From Nucisporomicrobium flavum (GTDB lineage Bacteria > Actinomycetota > Actinomycetes > Mycobacteriales > Micromonosporaceae), in contig NZ_JADMLH010000017.1 of assembly GCF_016464385.1 (NCBI RefSeq), forward strand, positions 75,804 through 139,803: DNA of 64,000 nucleotides. Direction: 5' to 3'. The position numbers and the translations under genes were made by a program. Shown here piece by piece: positions 23,870-32,983 of this stretch. The notes beneath the pieces are model-generated. The model made no database searches. It was given only the letters and a program-made list of their open reading frames with translations, and had not been told where the DNA came from. Every line of letters starts with the position of its first letter. Positions within the stretch are counted from its first letter, which is position 1.

Positions 23870-25300
23870 GTCGACGTCCCCGCCGAAACCCTGCCGCTGC
23901 ATCGCGCCCCACACCGCCTGCCGGCCCCGCACCGCCCCGAGCACCCCGGCGATCTGCCACACCGCCAGAATCTGCCGGTAGCCGAAGTTCTCCAGCACCG
24001 CCGCCGCCACCCCGCGGGCCATGTCGCTCCATCGGGGATAGCGGTGGAACGACACCTCCTCGATGAACAGCGAGACCAGGCTGACGAGCAGGCCGTAGCC
24101 GTACGCGACCAGCACGAAGCGCCAGGCGAAGCCGACGTCCACGGCGCCGATCCACAGCCCGAGCGGGAGCAGGACGACCGCGGCCAGCTCCACGAACGGC
24201 GCCAGCAGCTCGAACAGCACGTAGTACGGCAGCGCGAGCAGGCCGATGCGGCCGTACCGCGGGTTGAGGATCATCCGGCGGTGCTTGCCGAGGATCTCCG
24301 CGATGCCCCGGTGCCAGCGGCGGCGCTGCCGGCCCAGCACGCGCAGCGACGCGGGCGCCTCGCTCCAGCTGACCGGCTCGGCGACGAAGATCACGCGGTA
24401 GTCGTGCCGCCGCGTCTCCCGCAGGTGGTGGTGCAGGCGGACGACCAGCTCGGCGTCCTCACCGATCGTCTCCGGGTCCAGCCCGCCGACGGCGACGACG
24501 AGGTCACGGCGGAACACGCCGAACGCGCCGGAGATCACCACCAGGCCGCCGAGGCGGGACCAGCCCGTACGGCCCATGAGGAAGGCACGCAGGTATTCGA
24601 CGACCTGCACCCGTACCAGCCACTGCCGCGGCATGCGGACGTCGACCACGCGGCCGCCGACCACCCGGCAGCCGTTGGCGATCCGGACCACCCCGCCGCA
24701 CGCCGCGACGCGCAACGGGTCGTCACCGAACGGCTTGGCGACCGACAGCAGCGCGTCCGGGTCGAGCACCGAGTCGGCATCGACCATGCAGACCAGCGGG
24801 TGCCGGGCCAGGTTGATGCCGACGTTGAGCGCGTCGGCCTTGCCGCCGTTGGTCTTGCGCACCACGGTCAGCGTCTGCGGGTTCGCGCGGGCCACGTGCA
24901 CCGAGAGCACCTGCGACCGGTACGGCACCTCCGACGGCACCACCCGCGGCACCTCGACCAGGTCGAAATGGGCCCGCAGCTGCTCGAACGTGTCGTCGGA
25001 GGAGCCGTCGTCCACGACCACGACCTCGTAGCGCGGATATCGCAGCGCGGTCATCGCCTGCACCGCCGCCACGATGCTCGCGCCCTCGTTGTGCGCCGGC
25101 ACGATCACCGACACCGGCAGGGTCAGCGGGCTGCGGAACATGTCGTCGGCGCCGGCGAACGGCACCCGCCGCAGGTGCCGGGCGAACTCCAGCCCCGCCA
25201 TCACCATGAGCACCAGGTAGCTGCTGTTCAGCGCGACGAAGTACCCGAAGATCGCGAGGTCGGTCCCGCGCAGGATCTCGCGGACGATCCCCTCGCTCAC
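23837..25300 (-). CDS. Processive family-2 glycosyltransferase (cellulose/poly-GlcNAc synthase-like)
   Basis: The product has 487 residues. An N-terminal membrane helix precedes a GT2 domain with SVIVPAHNEGASIVAAVQAM, VVVDDGSSDDTFEQL, KADALNVG, VDADSVLD, the acid pair in ETIGEDAEL, and RQRRRWHRG, the Q-x-x-R-W signature of processive beta-glycosyltransferases. Three or four C-terminal membrane helices could form a polymer channel. The start GTG overlaps the stop of the HEAT-repeat gene (GTGA). Its place in an operon with a response regulator suggests signal-controlled exopolysaccharide synthesis; the polymer is not known. Confidence 0.88.
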   Translation of the reverse strand: MSEGIVREILRGTDLAIFGYFVALNSSYLVLMVMAGLEFARHLRRVPFAGADDMFRSPLTLPVSVIVPAHNEGASIVAAVQAMTALRYPRYEVVVVDDGSSDDTFEQLRAHFDLVEVPRVVPSEVPYRSQVLSVHVARANPQTLTVVRKTNGGKADALNVGINLARHPLVCMVDADSVLDPDALLSVAKPFGDDPLRVAACGGVVRIANGCRVVGGRVVDVRMPRQWLVRVQVVEYLRAFLMGRTGWSRLGGLVVISGAFGVFRRDLVVAVGGLDPETIGEDAELVVRLHHHLRETRRHDYRVIFVAEPVSWSEAPASLRVLGRQRRRWHRGIAEILGKHRRMILNPRYGRIGLLALPYYVLFELLAPFVELAAVVLLPLGLWIGAVDVGFAWRFVLVAYGYGLLVSLVSLFIEEVSFHRYPRWSDMARGVAAAVLENFGYRQILAVWQIAGVLGAVRGRQAVWGAMQRQGFGGDVDSPEMVGAGRG

Positions 25301-26400
25301 GCGGCGGCCCCCACCCGCTCGCCCCGCAGCACCTCGGCCATGGCCAGCGCCTCCCGGGCGTGGGCGGCAGCGCCGGAGAACCGGGTGTGTGCCCCCGACC
25401 GCTCGGCCTCCTCGCCGTCCACGACCTCGCGCAGGGCGTCGATGCCGGCCGGGCCCAGCCGGCGCAGCGCGTGCGCCGCCTCGTGCGCGACCTGGTACGC
25501 GTCGTCGCCGAGCACCTCCACCAGCGCGGGTACGGCCGCAGCCGCCCCGAGGTCACCCAGCGCCCGGGCGGCGGCGGCGCGCAACGGGGTGGGCCGGGAC
25601 CCGCGCAGCGCCTGACTCAACGGCTCCAGGGCGGAGCGGGTACCGAGCTTGCCGAGCGTGGTAGCGGCGGACACCCGGACGTCGAGGTACGTGTCGTCGC
25701 TCAGCACCCGGGCGATGCGCTTCACCGAGCCGGCGGCACCGAGCAGGCCGAGCGCGTCCAGGCAGACCGCGCGGACCCGGGCCTGCGGGTGATCCAGGGC
25801 GGCGGACAACGTCACCTCCGCCTCGGGCCCGAGCTGCACCAGCGTGTGCGTGGCCAGCAGCGACGGTACGGGGTCGGAACGGTCCAGCGCCGCGATGATC
25901 CTCCAGGCGGCCGACGGGTCGCCGATGCGGCCGAGCGCGCGGACGGCGACGACCCGTACCTCGGCGTGCCGGTCGGTGAGCAGCCGGCACAGCTCCGGCA
26001 CGGCCCGGCGCAGCTCCAGGTCGCCGAGGACCTGCGCGGCCCGGGCCCGGCGGACGCGGCTGCGGCTGCGCAGCCGGCCGAGGGCGGTACGCGCGGCGCC
26101 ACGGCGCAGGAACACCGAGACGAGCCCGAGGTGAGCCTCCCCGCGAAGCTTGCCCAGCAGCGCGAGCGCGTGCGGCTCGGCGGCCCGCCAGGCGTCGTCG
26201 GGGATCGCGACCAACTCGTCGCCGCCCTCCTCGCCGTTCTCGGCCACGAAGGCGAGCAGCGCGCGCCGCGGCTGGGCGGCGAGCCGGGCGAGCGTACGCT
26301 GCCGGCGCCGGCGGCTGAGCCGGACGACGACGATCGCCAGCGCGGTCACCGCCACGATCCCGGCCAGGACAGCGATGACGACCGTGAACAGCCACAGCAT
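25297..26400 (-). CDS. Membrane-anchored HEAT-repeat protein
   Basis: The start ATG 26400 shares a base with the stop of the upstream response regulator gene (TGATG). The 367-residue product has one N-terminal membrane helix (about 3-26) followed by roughly seven HEAT/PBS-lyase-type repeats, such as RRARAAQVLGDLELRRAVPE, VRVVAVRALGRIGDPSAAWR and LRAAAARALGDLGAAAAVPA. These are protein-interaction solenoids. Its place between a response regulator and a polysaccharide synthase suggests a scaffold or regulator of the synthase. This is inference. Confidence 0.85.
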   Translation of the reverse strand: MLWLFTVVIAVLAGIVAVTALAIVVVRLSRRRRQRTLARLAAQPRRALLAFVAENGEEGGDELVAIPDDAWRAAEPHALALLGKLRGEAHLGLVSVFLRRGAARTALGRLRSRSRVRRARAAQVLGDLELRRAVPELCRLLTDRHAEVRVVAVRALGRIGDPSAAWRIIAALDRSDPVPSLLATHTLVQLGPEAEVTLSAALDHPQARVRAVCLDALGLLGAAGSVKRIARVLSDDTYLDVRVSAATTLGKLGTRSALEPLSQALRGSRPTPLRAAAARALGDLGAAAAVPALVEVLGDDAYQVAHEAAHALRRLGPAGIDALREVVDGEEAERSGAHTRFSGAAAHAREALAMAEVLRGERVGAAA

Positions 26401-26774
26401 CAGCCGGCCACCCGGGCCAGCGCGGCCTCGACGCGTTCGAGCAGCTCGCGCGGGCTGAACGGCTTCACCACGTAGTCGGTCGCGCCGGCCGCGTACCCCT
26501 GTTCCAGGTCCTGCGGGCGGGCCCGCGCGGTGAGCAGGATGATCGGTACGTCCGCGGTCAGCGGGCCGGCGCGCAGCTCGCGGCAGACCTCGATGCCGGA
26601 CATCCGCGGCATCCGCACGTCGAGCAGCACGAGGTCCGGCGGGTGCGCGCGGGCCTCCCGGAGGGCCGAGACGCCGTCCGCGACCCCGATCACGGTCAGA
26701 CCGCCCTTGGCGAGCTTGTACGCCACCAGGTGCCGGATGTCCGGATCGTCCTCGACGAGCAGGATCGTGCTCAC
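26400..26774 (-). CDS. Single-domain response regulator (CheY-like), first copy
   Basis: The start GTG 26774 gives a 124-residue receiver domain with no output domain. The acidic pocket is VEDD, the phosphoacceptor is Asp52 in LVLLDVRMP, and Thr (ILLTAR) and Lys (VVKPFSPREL) complete the active site. It heads the HEAT/glycosyltransferase operon and is divergent from a histidine kinase at 26916, its likely partner. It is strongly similar to the receiver at 41485-41859, so cross-talk or duplication is likely. Output must come through protein contact. Confidence 0.9.
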   Translation of the reverse strand: MSTILLVEDDPDIRHLVAYKLAKGGLTVIGVADGVSALREARAHPPDLVLLDVRMPRMSGIEVCRELRAGPLTADVPIILLTARARPQDLEQGYAAGATDYVVKPFSPRELLERVEAALARVAG

Positions 26775-26915
26775 CCGTCCCCCCGGTTGCCGAGCCGATC
26801 GCTGACCTGCCCAACATATCCGTTTTGCACGCTCCGGTCGGACCGAACGGGAGCAATGCGGTAACCGGGAACCGGGTCCCTCAACCGCCTCCCCACGGCG
26901 TCCGATAGAGGCTCC

Positions 26916-28598
26916 GTGCACATCACCCGGTGGTTCGGCTCCCCTGGCCGGCGCGGCTTCGCCGTCGCGGGCGCCGTGCTGACCCTGGGGCTGGGTACCG
27001 GGGCCGCCGCGGCCACCGGACTGGCCGACGCCCATCGGGACGCGGCCGCCGCCACCCTCGAGCTGCGGACCGCGACCGTACGCGGCGCCCTCGACACGAC
27101 GTTCCAGCACTACGCCGACACCGTCGAGGCGATCGTCGCGGCCGCCGCGACCCTGCCTCCCGCCGGCCTGGCCCCGACCGTGACCCGGCTGGTCGCCGAC
27201 CCGCCCGCGGGCGCGCAGCAGATCGTGCTGATCGACGCCAAGCGGGCCGTGCTCGTCCAGCGCAGCCTCGACGGCACCACCCCGGCGCCGCGTACGCACC
27301 TGGACCCGGAGCCCGCCCTCGCCGCCGCCCTGGACCGCTCCCGGGACACCGGCCGTCCGGCCGCCGGCCCCGCGCACGTGCTGCCCGCCGACCGCGACCT
27401 CCCGCCCGCCCACCGGCAGCAGGCCTTCGACCTCGTCGCCCCGGTGCACGACGGCACGTTCCGCGGCTGGGTCGTCGTCAGCGTCCGCGCCGGCGACCTG
27501 CTCGTCGAATCCCTGCGCGCCGCCGGGGTGACCGGCGTGACCGCCTCCCTGACCTCGACCGGCGCCGAGGGCACCGCCCGCGAGCTCGCGCGCTGGCCGT
27601 CCGGCGCCCCGCTCGACGGGACCGGCGCCACGATCGACGTGGCGCTGGCCGGCCACACCTGGCAGGTGCTGGTCCAGCCGGTGCAGGAGACCGCCGTGGA
27701 CGCCGCCGCGACCACCGCCATGCTCGGCGCGGTGACGCTCAGCTTCCTGCTCGCCGGCACCGTGCTCGCCGCGGAGACGCGCCGGCACAAGGTCGCGGGC
27801 CGGGTCCGCCGCTACTCCCCCGCCGGGCAGGACCGGACGCAGGCGACCGCGCTCACCGACGCCGCCCCGACCAACTTCGCCACACTGACCGACTTCGCGG
27901 CGGTGGCCGGCGAGCATCTGCTCAGTCCGCTGCACGCCATCGCCGGCTACAGCGAGCTGCTCCGCGAGGAGACCGGCCCGCACCTGGACGAGGCGTCGCG
28001 CGGGTTCCTCGACCGCATCGGCGGCAACACCCGGCGCCTGCTGGGTACGGTCGACGAGCTGGTCGCGTACGCCTCGGCCAAGGACGCCGCGCTCAAGCCG
28101 GAACCGGTCGACACCACCACGCTGGCCCTCGGCGTCGTCGCGGCCCGCCTCGACGCGATCGAGGGCCGGCGCCCCGGCATCGACGTCGGGGACCTGCCCC
28201 CGGTTCTGGCCGACGCCGAGCTCCTCGGCGAGGTCCTGGGCCGGCTCGTCGACAACGCGGCCCGCTTCGTCCGCCGGGGCGCGACGGCCGGCATCACGAT
28301 CGGCGCGCGCGAGCACACCCCCGGCTGGTGGCGCATCGAGGTCGCGGACCGCGGGATCGGCGTACCGGACGACCACCGCGCCCGCATCTTCGCCCCGTTC
28401 CACCGGGCACCCTCCGCGCACGGCTACCCCGGCCCGGGCCTGGGACTCGCGGTCTGCCGCACCATCGTCGCGCGCCACGGCGGCGAGATCGGCGTCGACC
28501 CGAACCCGGGCGGCGGCAGCATCTTCTGGTTCACCGTGCCGGCCACGACGGCGACCCCGGCGCCCGGCCCCGAGCTGCTCGCCGCCGACCTGACCTGA
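26916..28598 (+). CDS. Membrane sensor histidine kinase
   Basis: The start is GTG 26916, without a clear ribosome binding site. In the 560-residue product a membrane helix (14-36) and a second one (about 270-290) bracket an extracellular sensor of about 230 residues with a CHASE/cache-like look. The kinase core follows: EHLLSPLHAIAGYSELL with phosphoacceptor His334, N-box LVDNAARFV, G1 DRGIGVPDD, G2 GPGLGLAVCRTIVARHGG. It is divergent from the response regulator at 26774, and the 141-base gap holds both promoters. Confidence 0.88.
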   Translation: MHITRWFGSPGRRGFAVAGAVLTLGLGTGAAAATGLADAHRDAAAATLELRTATVRGALDTTFQHYADTVEAIVAAAATLPPAGLAPTVTRLVADPPAGAQQIVLIDAKRAVLVQRSLDGTTPAPRTHLDPEPALAAALDRSRDTGRPAAGPAHVLPADRDLPPAHRQQAFDLVAPVHDGTFRGWVVVSVRAGDLLVESLRAAGVTGVTASLTSTGAEGTARELARWPSGAPLDGTGATIDVALAGHTWQVLVQPVQETAVDAAATTAMLGAVTLSFLLAGTVLAAETRRHKVAGRVRRYSPAGQDRTQATALTDAAPTNFATLTDFAAVAGEHLLSPLHAIAGYSELLREETGPHLDEASRGFLDRIGGNTRRLLGTVDELVAYASAKDAALKPEPVDTTTLALGVVAARLDAIEGRRPGIDVGDLPPVLADAELLGEVLGRLVDNAARFVRRGATAGITIGAREHTPGWWRIEVADRGIGVPDDHRARIFAPFHRAPSAHGYPGPGLGLAVCRTIVARHGGEIGVDPNPGGGSIFWFTVPATTATPAPGPELLAADLT

Positions 28599-28643
28599 CC
28601 CGGCCCGCCGCCGTGACCGGCGCACCGAAGCCGGTGGGTGGCC

Positions 28644-28649
28644 TAGTCT
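28644..28649 (+). promoter_or_regulatory. Leaderless -10 (TAGTCT) of alaA
   Basis: TAGTCT ends exactly 7 bases before ATG 28657, with no Shine-Dalgarno sequence. The same hexamer and spacing occur before the gene at 30395. Confidence 0.55.
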
Positions 28650-28656
28650 CGACGGC

Positions 28657-29865
28657 ATGGTGGCGCAGGCGAGCAGGCTCAGGAACGTCCGGTACGACAT
28701 CCGCGGCCCGGTGCTGCGGCGGGCTCAGGAGCTGGAGAGCGCCGGCCATCGGATCCTCAAGCTGAACCTGGGCAACCCCGCGCCCTGGGGGCTCGCCACG
28801 CCGGAGCCGATCGTCGCCGACATGGTGCACAACCTGGCCGACGCCGAGGGCTACAGCGACGCGCGGGGCATCTACTCGGCCCGGGTCGCCGTTGCGCAGT
28901 ACTACCAGACGCTCGGCGTGGAGAGCGTCCAGCCCGACGACGTGCTGCTGGGCAACGGCGTCTCGGAGCTCATCGTGATGTCGTTGCAGGCGCTGCTCAA
29001 CACCAGCGACGAGGTGCTCGTGCCGAGCCCGGACTACCCGTTGTGGACGGGCGCGGTGACGCTGTGCGGTGGCCGGCCGGTGCACTACCGCTGCGAGGAG
29101 TCGCTGGGCTGGGAGCCGGACCTGGAGCACGTCGCGGCGCAGGTCACGCCGAACACCCGGGCCATGGTGATCATCAACCCGAACAACCCGACCGGCGCGG
29201 TCTACTCGCGGGAGACGCTGCTGGGCCTGCTCGACATCGCCCGCCGGCACGATCTGCTGGTCCTGGCCGACGAGATCTACGACAAGATCCTGTACGACGA
29301 CGCCCGGCACGAGTGCGCGGCGGCGCTCGCCCCGGACCTGCTGGTGCTGACGATGAGCGGGTTGTCGAAGACGTACCGGGCAGCGGGTTTCCGCTCCGGC
29401 TGGATGGCACTCAGCGGCCCGTTGCACCGGGCCACCGAGTACGTGGAGGGGCTGCAACTGCTGGCCAACATGCGGCTGTGCCCCAACGTTCCGGCGCAGC
29501 ACGCCGTGCAGACCGCACTGGGCGGCTTCCAGAGCATCAAGACGCTGATCCGCCCGGGCGGGCGCCTCTACGAGCAGCGCAACCACGCCTGGCGCAAGAT
29601 CAACGAGATCCCCGGCGTGGACTGCGTGAAGCCCGAGGGCGCCCTGTACCTCTTCGCCCGCCTGGACCCCGAGGTCCACAAGATCCGCGACGACCAGCGC
29701 CTCATCATCGACCTGCTGGAGCAGCAACTGATGCTGCTCTCCCACGGTACGGGCTTCAACCTGCCCACCCCGGACCACATCAGGATGGTGTTCCTGGCAC
29801 CGGTCGACGTCCTCGACGACGCCACCGACCGCCTGCGCCGCTTCCTGGAGACGTACCGTCAGTAG
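28657..29865 (+). CDS. alaA: Glutamate-pyruvate (alanine) aminotransferase AlaA
   Basis: The product has 402 residues and follows E. coli AlaA along its whole length in my recollection of that sequence: YDIRGPVLRRAQELE, LKLNLGNPAPWG, DDVLLGNGVSELIVMSLQAL, INPNNPTGAVYSRE, GLSKTYRAAGFRSGW with the PLP lysine at 238, NVPAQHAVQTALGGFQSI, GGRLYEQRNHAW. The enzyme makes alanine from pyruvate with glutamate as amino donor, in the cytosol, using pyridoxal phosphate. It stands as a single gene. Confidence 0.93.
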   Translation: MVAQASRLRNVRYDIRGPVLRRAQELESAGHRILKLNLGNPAPWGLATPEPIVADMVHNLADAEGYSDARGIYSARVAVAQYYQTLGVESVQPDDVLLGNGVSELIVMSLQALLNTSDEVLVPSPDYPLWTGAVTLCGGRPVHYRCEESLGWEPDLEHVAAQVTPNTRAMVIINPNNPTGAVYSRETLLGLLDIARRHDLLVLADEIYDKILYDDARHECAAALAPDLLVLTMSGLSKTYRAAGFRSGWMALSGPLHRATEYVEGLQLLANMRLCPNVPAQHAVQTALGGFQSIKTLIRPGGRLYEQRNHAWRKINEIPGVDCVKPEGALYLFARLDPEVHKIRDDQRLIIDLLEQQLMLLSHGTGFNLPTPDHIRMVFLAPVDVLDDATDRLRRFLETYRQ

Positions 29866-29879
29866 GGGGTAGATCGAAC

Positions 29880-30293
29880 TCAGCGATCGTGCGGAACCGT
29901 TGCGCTGAGTCCGAGAAGATCCCACCGGTTCCCGGCGATGTCGAGGAAGACGGCGACCCGGCCGTACGGTTCGGCACGAGGACCACGGACGAACGTCACC
30001 CCCGCCTCGGTCATCCTCCGGTACGCCGCATCGAAGTCGTCTACCCGAAGAAAGAACCCGACCCGGCCGGCCACCTGATCACCGACGGCCGCGGCCTGGC
30101 GTTCCCCGTCCGCACGAGCCAGCAGAAGCCCCGTCTGCGCACCCGGAGGACGAACAACCACCCACCGCTTGGGCCGCCCGTCATTGGTGAGCGACGGCGA
30201 ATCCTCGACGAGCTCGAAGCCGAGCACCCCGGTGAAGAAGGCGATGGCGGGGTCGTACTCGTCAACGATCACGGCAACCAGATCAATCCGCAC
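29880..30293 (-). CDS. VOC-family (glyoxalase/bleomycin-resistance-like) protein
   Basis: The frame opens at ATG 30350, but family resemblance begins at GTG 30293 (RIDLVAVIVDEYDPAIAFFTGVLGFELVED), which gives 137 residues; neither start has a good ribosome binding site. It is a single VOC module with betaalphabetabetabeta halves, ending VFLDIAGNRWDLLGLS. The usual metal ligands cannot be assigned with certainty. It could be a small-molecule binding or resistance protein. It is convergent with alaA. Confidence 0.75.
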   Translation of the reverse strand: MRIDLVAVIVDEYDPAIAFFTGVLGFELVEDSPSLTNDGRPKRWVVVRPPGAQTGLLLARADGERQAAAVGDQVAGRVGFFLRVDDFDAAYRRMTEAGVTFVRGPRAEPYGRVAVFLDIAGNRWDLLGLSATVPHDR

Positions 30294-30381
30294 CGCGACA
30301 GCGTAGGCACTTGCCGTACCGACCGCCTCCACGCCCGCCGACCAAGTCATCGGAAGGTCAGAGGCGTGTCACCGGCACCTG

Positions 30382-30387
30382 TAGTCT
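30382..30387 (+). promoter_or_regulatory. Leaderless -10 (TAGTCT)
   Basis: TAGTCT ends 7 bases before GTG 30395, the same as at alaA, with no ribosome binding site. Confidence 0.55.
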
Positions 30388-30394
30388 CGCCCGC

Positions 30395-31042
30395 GTGAGT
30401 CTGAAGGTGATCGAAGGCCGGCTGATCGAGACCCGGGTCGGAACAGGTGTGGAGCGGCGCGTTTTCGGCGAGTTCGTCGGACCGCGCGGGGAGCTCGCGT
30501 CGTATGCGTTCGGCTGGACGACCGGGTCCGATCAGGATGTCGCCCGGCTCACGGTAGGGATCGGGGCCGGGAACCCCGGCGGTGCCAGTTTCCATGCGGT
30601 TGTCTTCGAGAACGAGGGAGGCTATGCCTGCTCGCTCGTCGACGAACCGTTCGAGCGCGTACCCGAAGGTGGACCCGACCTCAGCGCGGCCGAGGCCCGC
30701 GCCCACGAAGACCTGCCGTTCATCTGGTGGGTGGTGGACCGCGTCATGGAGCGCGACCGCCGCGCACGGTGGATGAAGCACTGGCTGCTGGGCACCACAA
30801 GCATGCAGACCGGGCAGGTCTTCGACCGGTCGGAACCGATTCTGTCCGTCAGGCACAACGCCGACGACGGACTCTGGCAACTCATCGGCGCCAGCGACGC
30901 CGACCCCGCGACGGGCCGGCTCAGCCACCTTCACCACGCCGTGGAACACGATCTCACGCTGCTCGACGTGCTCGACCTGGAACCCGGTGAAAGCGCCTAC
31001 CGAACCGGGCGGGATGCTCCTTGGACCAGCGAGCCGTCCTGA
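30395..31042 (+). CDS. Uncharacterised protein with DUF2185-like C-terminal segment
   Basis: The start GTG 30395 is fixed by a leaderless -10 element seven bases upstream; the frame is open further back to 30311. The 215-residue protein is soluble. The C-terminal ~50 residues (DGLWQLIGASDADPATGRLS, then HAVEHDLTLLDVLDLEPGES) resemble the DUF2185/Imm33-type 'W-x-hh ... H-hhh-D' segment seen in some immunity-like proteins. The N-terminal 130 residues are not recognised. Function is unknown. Confidence 0.6.
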   Translation: MSLKVIEGRLIETRVGTGVERRVFGEFVGPRGELASYAFGWTTGSDQDVARLTVGIGAGNPGGASFHAVVFENEGGYACSLVDEPFERVPEGGPDLSAAEARAHEDLPFIWWVVDRVMERDRRARWMKHWLLGTTSMQTGQVFDRSEPILSVRHNADDGLWQLIGASDADPATGRLSHLHHAVEHDLTLLDVLDLEPGESAYRTGRDAPWTSEPS

Positions 31043-31077
31043 ACCGAGCACCAGGATGACCTGCAATTCGCGGCTCC

Positions 31078-32364
31078 CTATGGCCTCTGGTTCGGTGTGG
31101 TGACCGCCCGCTCCCACGCGCGCGGGGCGCTGACCTCGGCCCAGCTCTGGCCGAAGGTCATTCGGCGCAGTGGCGCCGCCATGCTGCAGAAGCGGAACCA
31201 CGTACGGCTGCAGAACATCTCGACCGGGTTGCTCAGCAGGCCCTGGCGGAGCGTTCTCAGCGCCAGGTCCACCGCGTGGAAGCCGTATTCGCGCATCTCG
31301 GACTCGTAGTCGCCGATCGCGTCGAGGAGGGACAGCTCGCCTCGGGCGGCCCGCGACAGCTGGCGAGTCAGCAGGGCGGCGTCGCGCAGGGCGGTGTTGG
31401 CGCCGTTGCCACCGGTCGGGGGCATCCCGTGCACGGCGTCACCGAGGACGGTGATCCGGGAAGGCTTCCAGGGGGCCGGGCGGTCGGAGGCCAGGAACGG
31501 GAACGCGCTCACGTCGCTTGCTGGGCACCGGTCGACGAGCTGCTGCAGCGCCGGGTGCCAGCCGGCGATCAAGCCGGCGAGGTGGGCCTTGAGCCGGGCA
31601 CCGTCGAGGCGTTCCGGATGCGCGGGGAACAGGTCGTTGCGGGCGACGAAGGCGCACAGCAGGTAGTCGTCGCCTGCCGGTTGCCGGCGTTGGAACGCCG
31701 AGGTGAACAGGAAGCACGGCGCCGCTCCCGAGACGAGGTTCATGCCGTGACCGAGCCGGGTGGGCAGCCAGGTCCGCGTGTCGCTGGTGAGCGGGATCTT
31801 GAGTCCGACCCCGACTGCGTGAGTGTCGCTCCGGACGGCGCCGGGCAGATATTGCGCGCGCAGGCGGGAGTTGATCCCGTCGGCGCCGACGAGGACGTCG
31901 CCCGTGGCCGAGGTGCCATCGGTGAAATGGGCGGTGGGGCGGCCGGCGGTGAAGTCGTAGCGTTCGAACGTCCTGCCGTAGTGGACCGCGTCGCCGAGCC
32001 CGTCCAGGAGGATGCCACGCAGCGTGTGGCGGTCGACGGGGTACGACCGTTCGGCGGGGTCGGAAATGTCGGGGTACATGATCTCGTCCTCGACGACCAC
32101 CCACTCGCGAAGGTCGGTACCGAGGAAGCCGAAGCCGCCACCGGGGCGGCCCGCGGTGTCCAGGAACGCCTGCCACTGCGGGTCCGGCAGGCATGCGCGC
32201 AACGACCGGCTCCCGGCTGGGTTGATCGCCAGCCGGTAGCGATCCAGGCGGTCGTCGCGATGTGCGTCGCGCTCGTACACGGCGACCGCGACACCATGTC
32301 TGCGCAGGCCCTGCGCGAGCGCGAGACCGCCGATGCCACCGCCGATGATGATGACGTCATTCAT
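31078..32364 (-). CDS. FAD-dependent aromatic-type monooxygenase
   Basis: The product has 428 residues. The N-terminal Rossmann motif is IIIGGGIGGLALAQGL, a GADGINSRLR motif gives the FAD/NADPH fingerprint, and GDAVHGMPPTGGNGANTALRD is the second FAD-binding motif of class A flavoprotein hydroxylases. It could hydroxylate an aromatic metabolite or inactivate a drug. Its first eight bases overlap the end of the TetR gene, so the two are one operon and the monooxygenase is probably induced by its substrate. Confidence 0.9.
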   Translation of the reverse strand: MNDVIIIGGGIGGLALAQGLRRHGVAVAVYERDAHRDDRLDRYRLAINPAGSRSLRACLPDPQWQAFLDTAGRPGGGFGFLGTDLREWVVVEDEIMYPDISDPAERSYPVDRHTLRGILLDGLGDAVHYGRTFERYDFTAGRPTAHFTDGTSATGDVLVGADGINSRLRAQYLPGAVRSDTHAVGVGLKIPLTSDTRTWLPTRLGHGMNLVSGAAPCFLFTSAFQRRQPAGDDYLLCAFVARNDLFPAHPERLDGARLKAHLAGLIAGWHPALQQLVDRCPASDVSAFPFLASDRPAPWKPSRITVLGDAVHGMPPTGGNGANTALRDAALLTRQLSRAARGELSLLDAIGDYESEMREYGFHAVDLALRTLRQGLLSNPVEMFCSRTWFRFCSMAAPLRRMTFGQSWAEVSAPRAWERAVTTPNQRP

Positions 32365-32917
32365 TCCGGGGCCCCCGGGAGTAGAGGTCGCACAGCTGCT
32401 CGACGACGGCCTCGGCCGTATCGGGACGCAGGCGGACGCCCTTGAGGGTGGCGATCACCAGCTCGACGCTCGCGTCGACGTCGAGGTCGACCGACCAGGT
32501 CCGTTGCCGGATGCCTTCTTCGAACAGTGCGACGAGCGCGGCTCGCCAACCCTGTTCGTCGTGCCTGATGGTGGCTGCCATGGACGCATGGCGGCGGGCG
32601 CGCAGATCAAGCTCGTCGAGAACGATGAAGAGGTCGGGTCGTTCTACCATCGCCGCGGCTATCGCCTCCAGGTGGTGGCGAAGCCGCGCGGCGGGTTCCA
32701 GGTCGGTCTGCATGGTCCCCTCGAGTTGGCTGGTGACGTGCTCGAGCACAGCGGCGATCAGCTCCTCCTTGGTCCGGAAGTAGTGATGCAGCGTGGAATG
32801 GTCGATGCCCACGGCCGCAGCGATCGGCCGCAATCGGAAGCCCTCGAGACCTCGCTCGGCGATCGCCGAGGACGCCGCACGGATCAGTGCCTGACGACGG
32901 TGTACCTGGTCGGTCAT
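32357..32917 (-). CDS. TetR-family transcriptional regulator
   Basis: The start is ATG 32917; the longer frame to 32983 runs through the operators and is rejected. The 186-residue product has a TetR helix-turn-helix (AIAERGLEGFRLRPIAAAVG, then IDHSTLHHYFRTKEELIAAV) and a helical ligand domain. It is followed by the overlapping monooxygenase gene. Two identical operator-like elements flank its promoter, indicating autorepression and joint control of the operon. Confidence 0.9.
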   Translation of the reverse strand: MTDQVHRRQALIRAASSAIAERGLEGFRLRPIAAAVGIDHSTLHHYFRTKEELIAAVLEHVTSQLEGTMQTDLEPAARLRHHLEAIAAAMVERPDLFIVLDELDLRARRHASMAATIRHDEQGWRAALVALFEEGIRQRTWSVDLDVDASVELVIATLKGVRLRPDTAEAVVEQLCDLYSRGPRNE

Positions 32918-32936
32918 TCCCCGCACCCCATGCTCC

Positions 32937-32950
32937 ACCAACTGGTTGGT
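32937..32950. promoter_or_regulatory. TetR operator, promoter-distal copy
   Basis: ACCAACTGGTTGGT is an imperfect palindrome (CCAAC/GTTGG arms around two central bases), identical to the element at 32983-32996. It lies four bases downstream of the tetR -10 hexamer and would block transcription start. Confidence 0.75.
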
Positions 32951-32953
32951 TGA

Positions 32954-32983
32954 ACCGTACCCGACAACGGGGCGGCTTATCAA
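32954..32983 (-). promoter_or_regulatory. tetR-monooxygenase promoter
   Basis: On the minus strand TTGATA (32983-32978) and TACGGT (32959-32954) are separated by 18 bases, a good vegetative -35/-10 pair. Operator copies adjoin the -35 and the -10. Confidence 0.65.
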
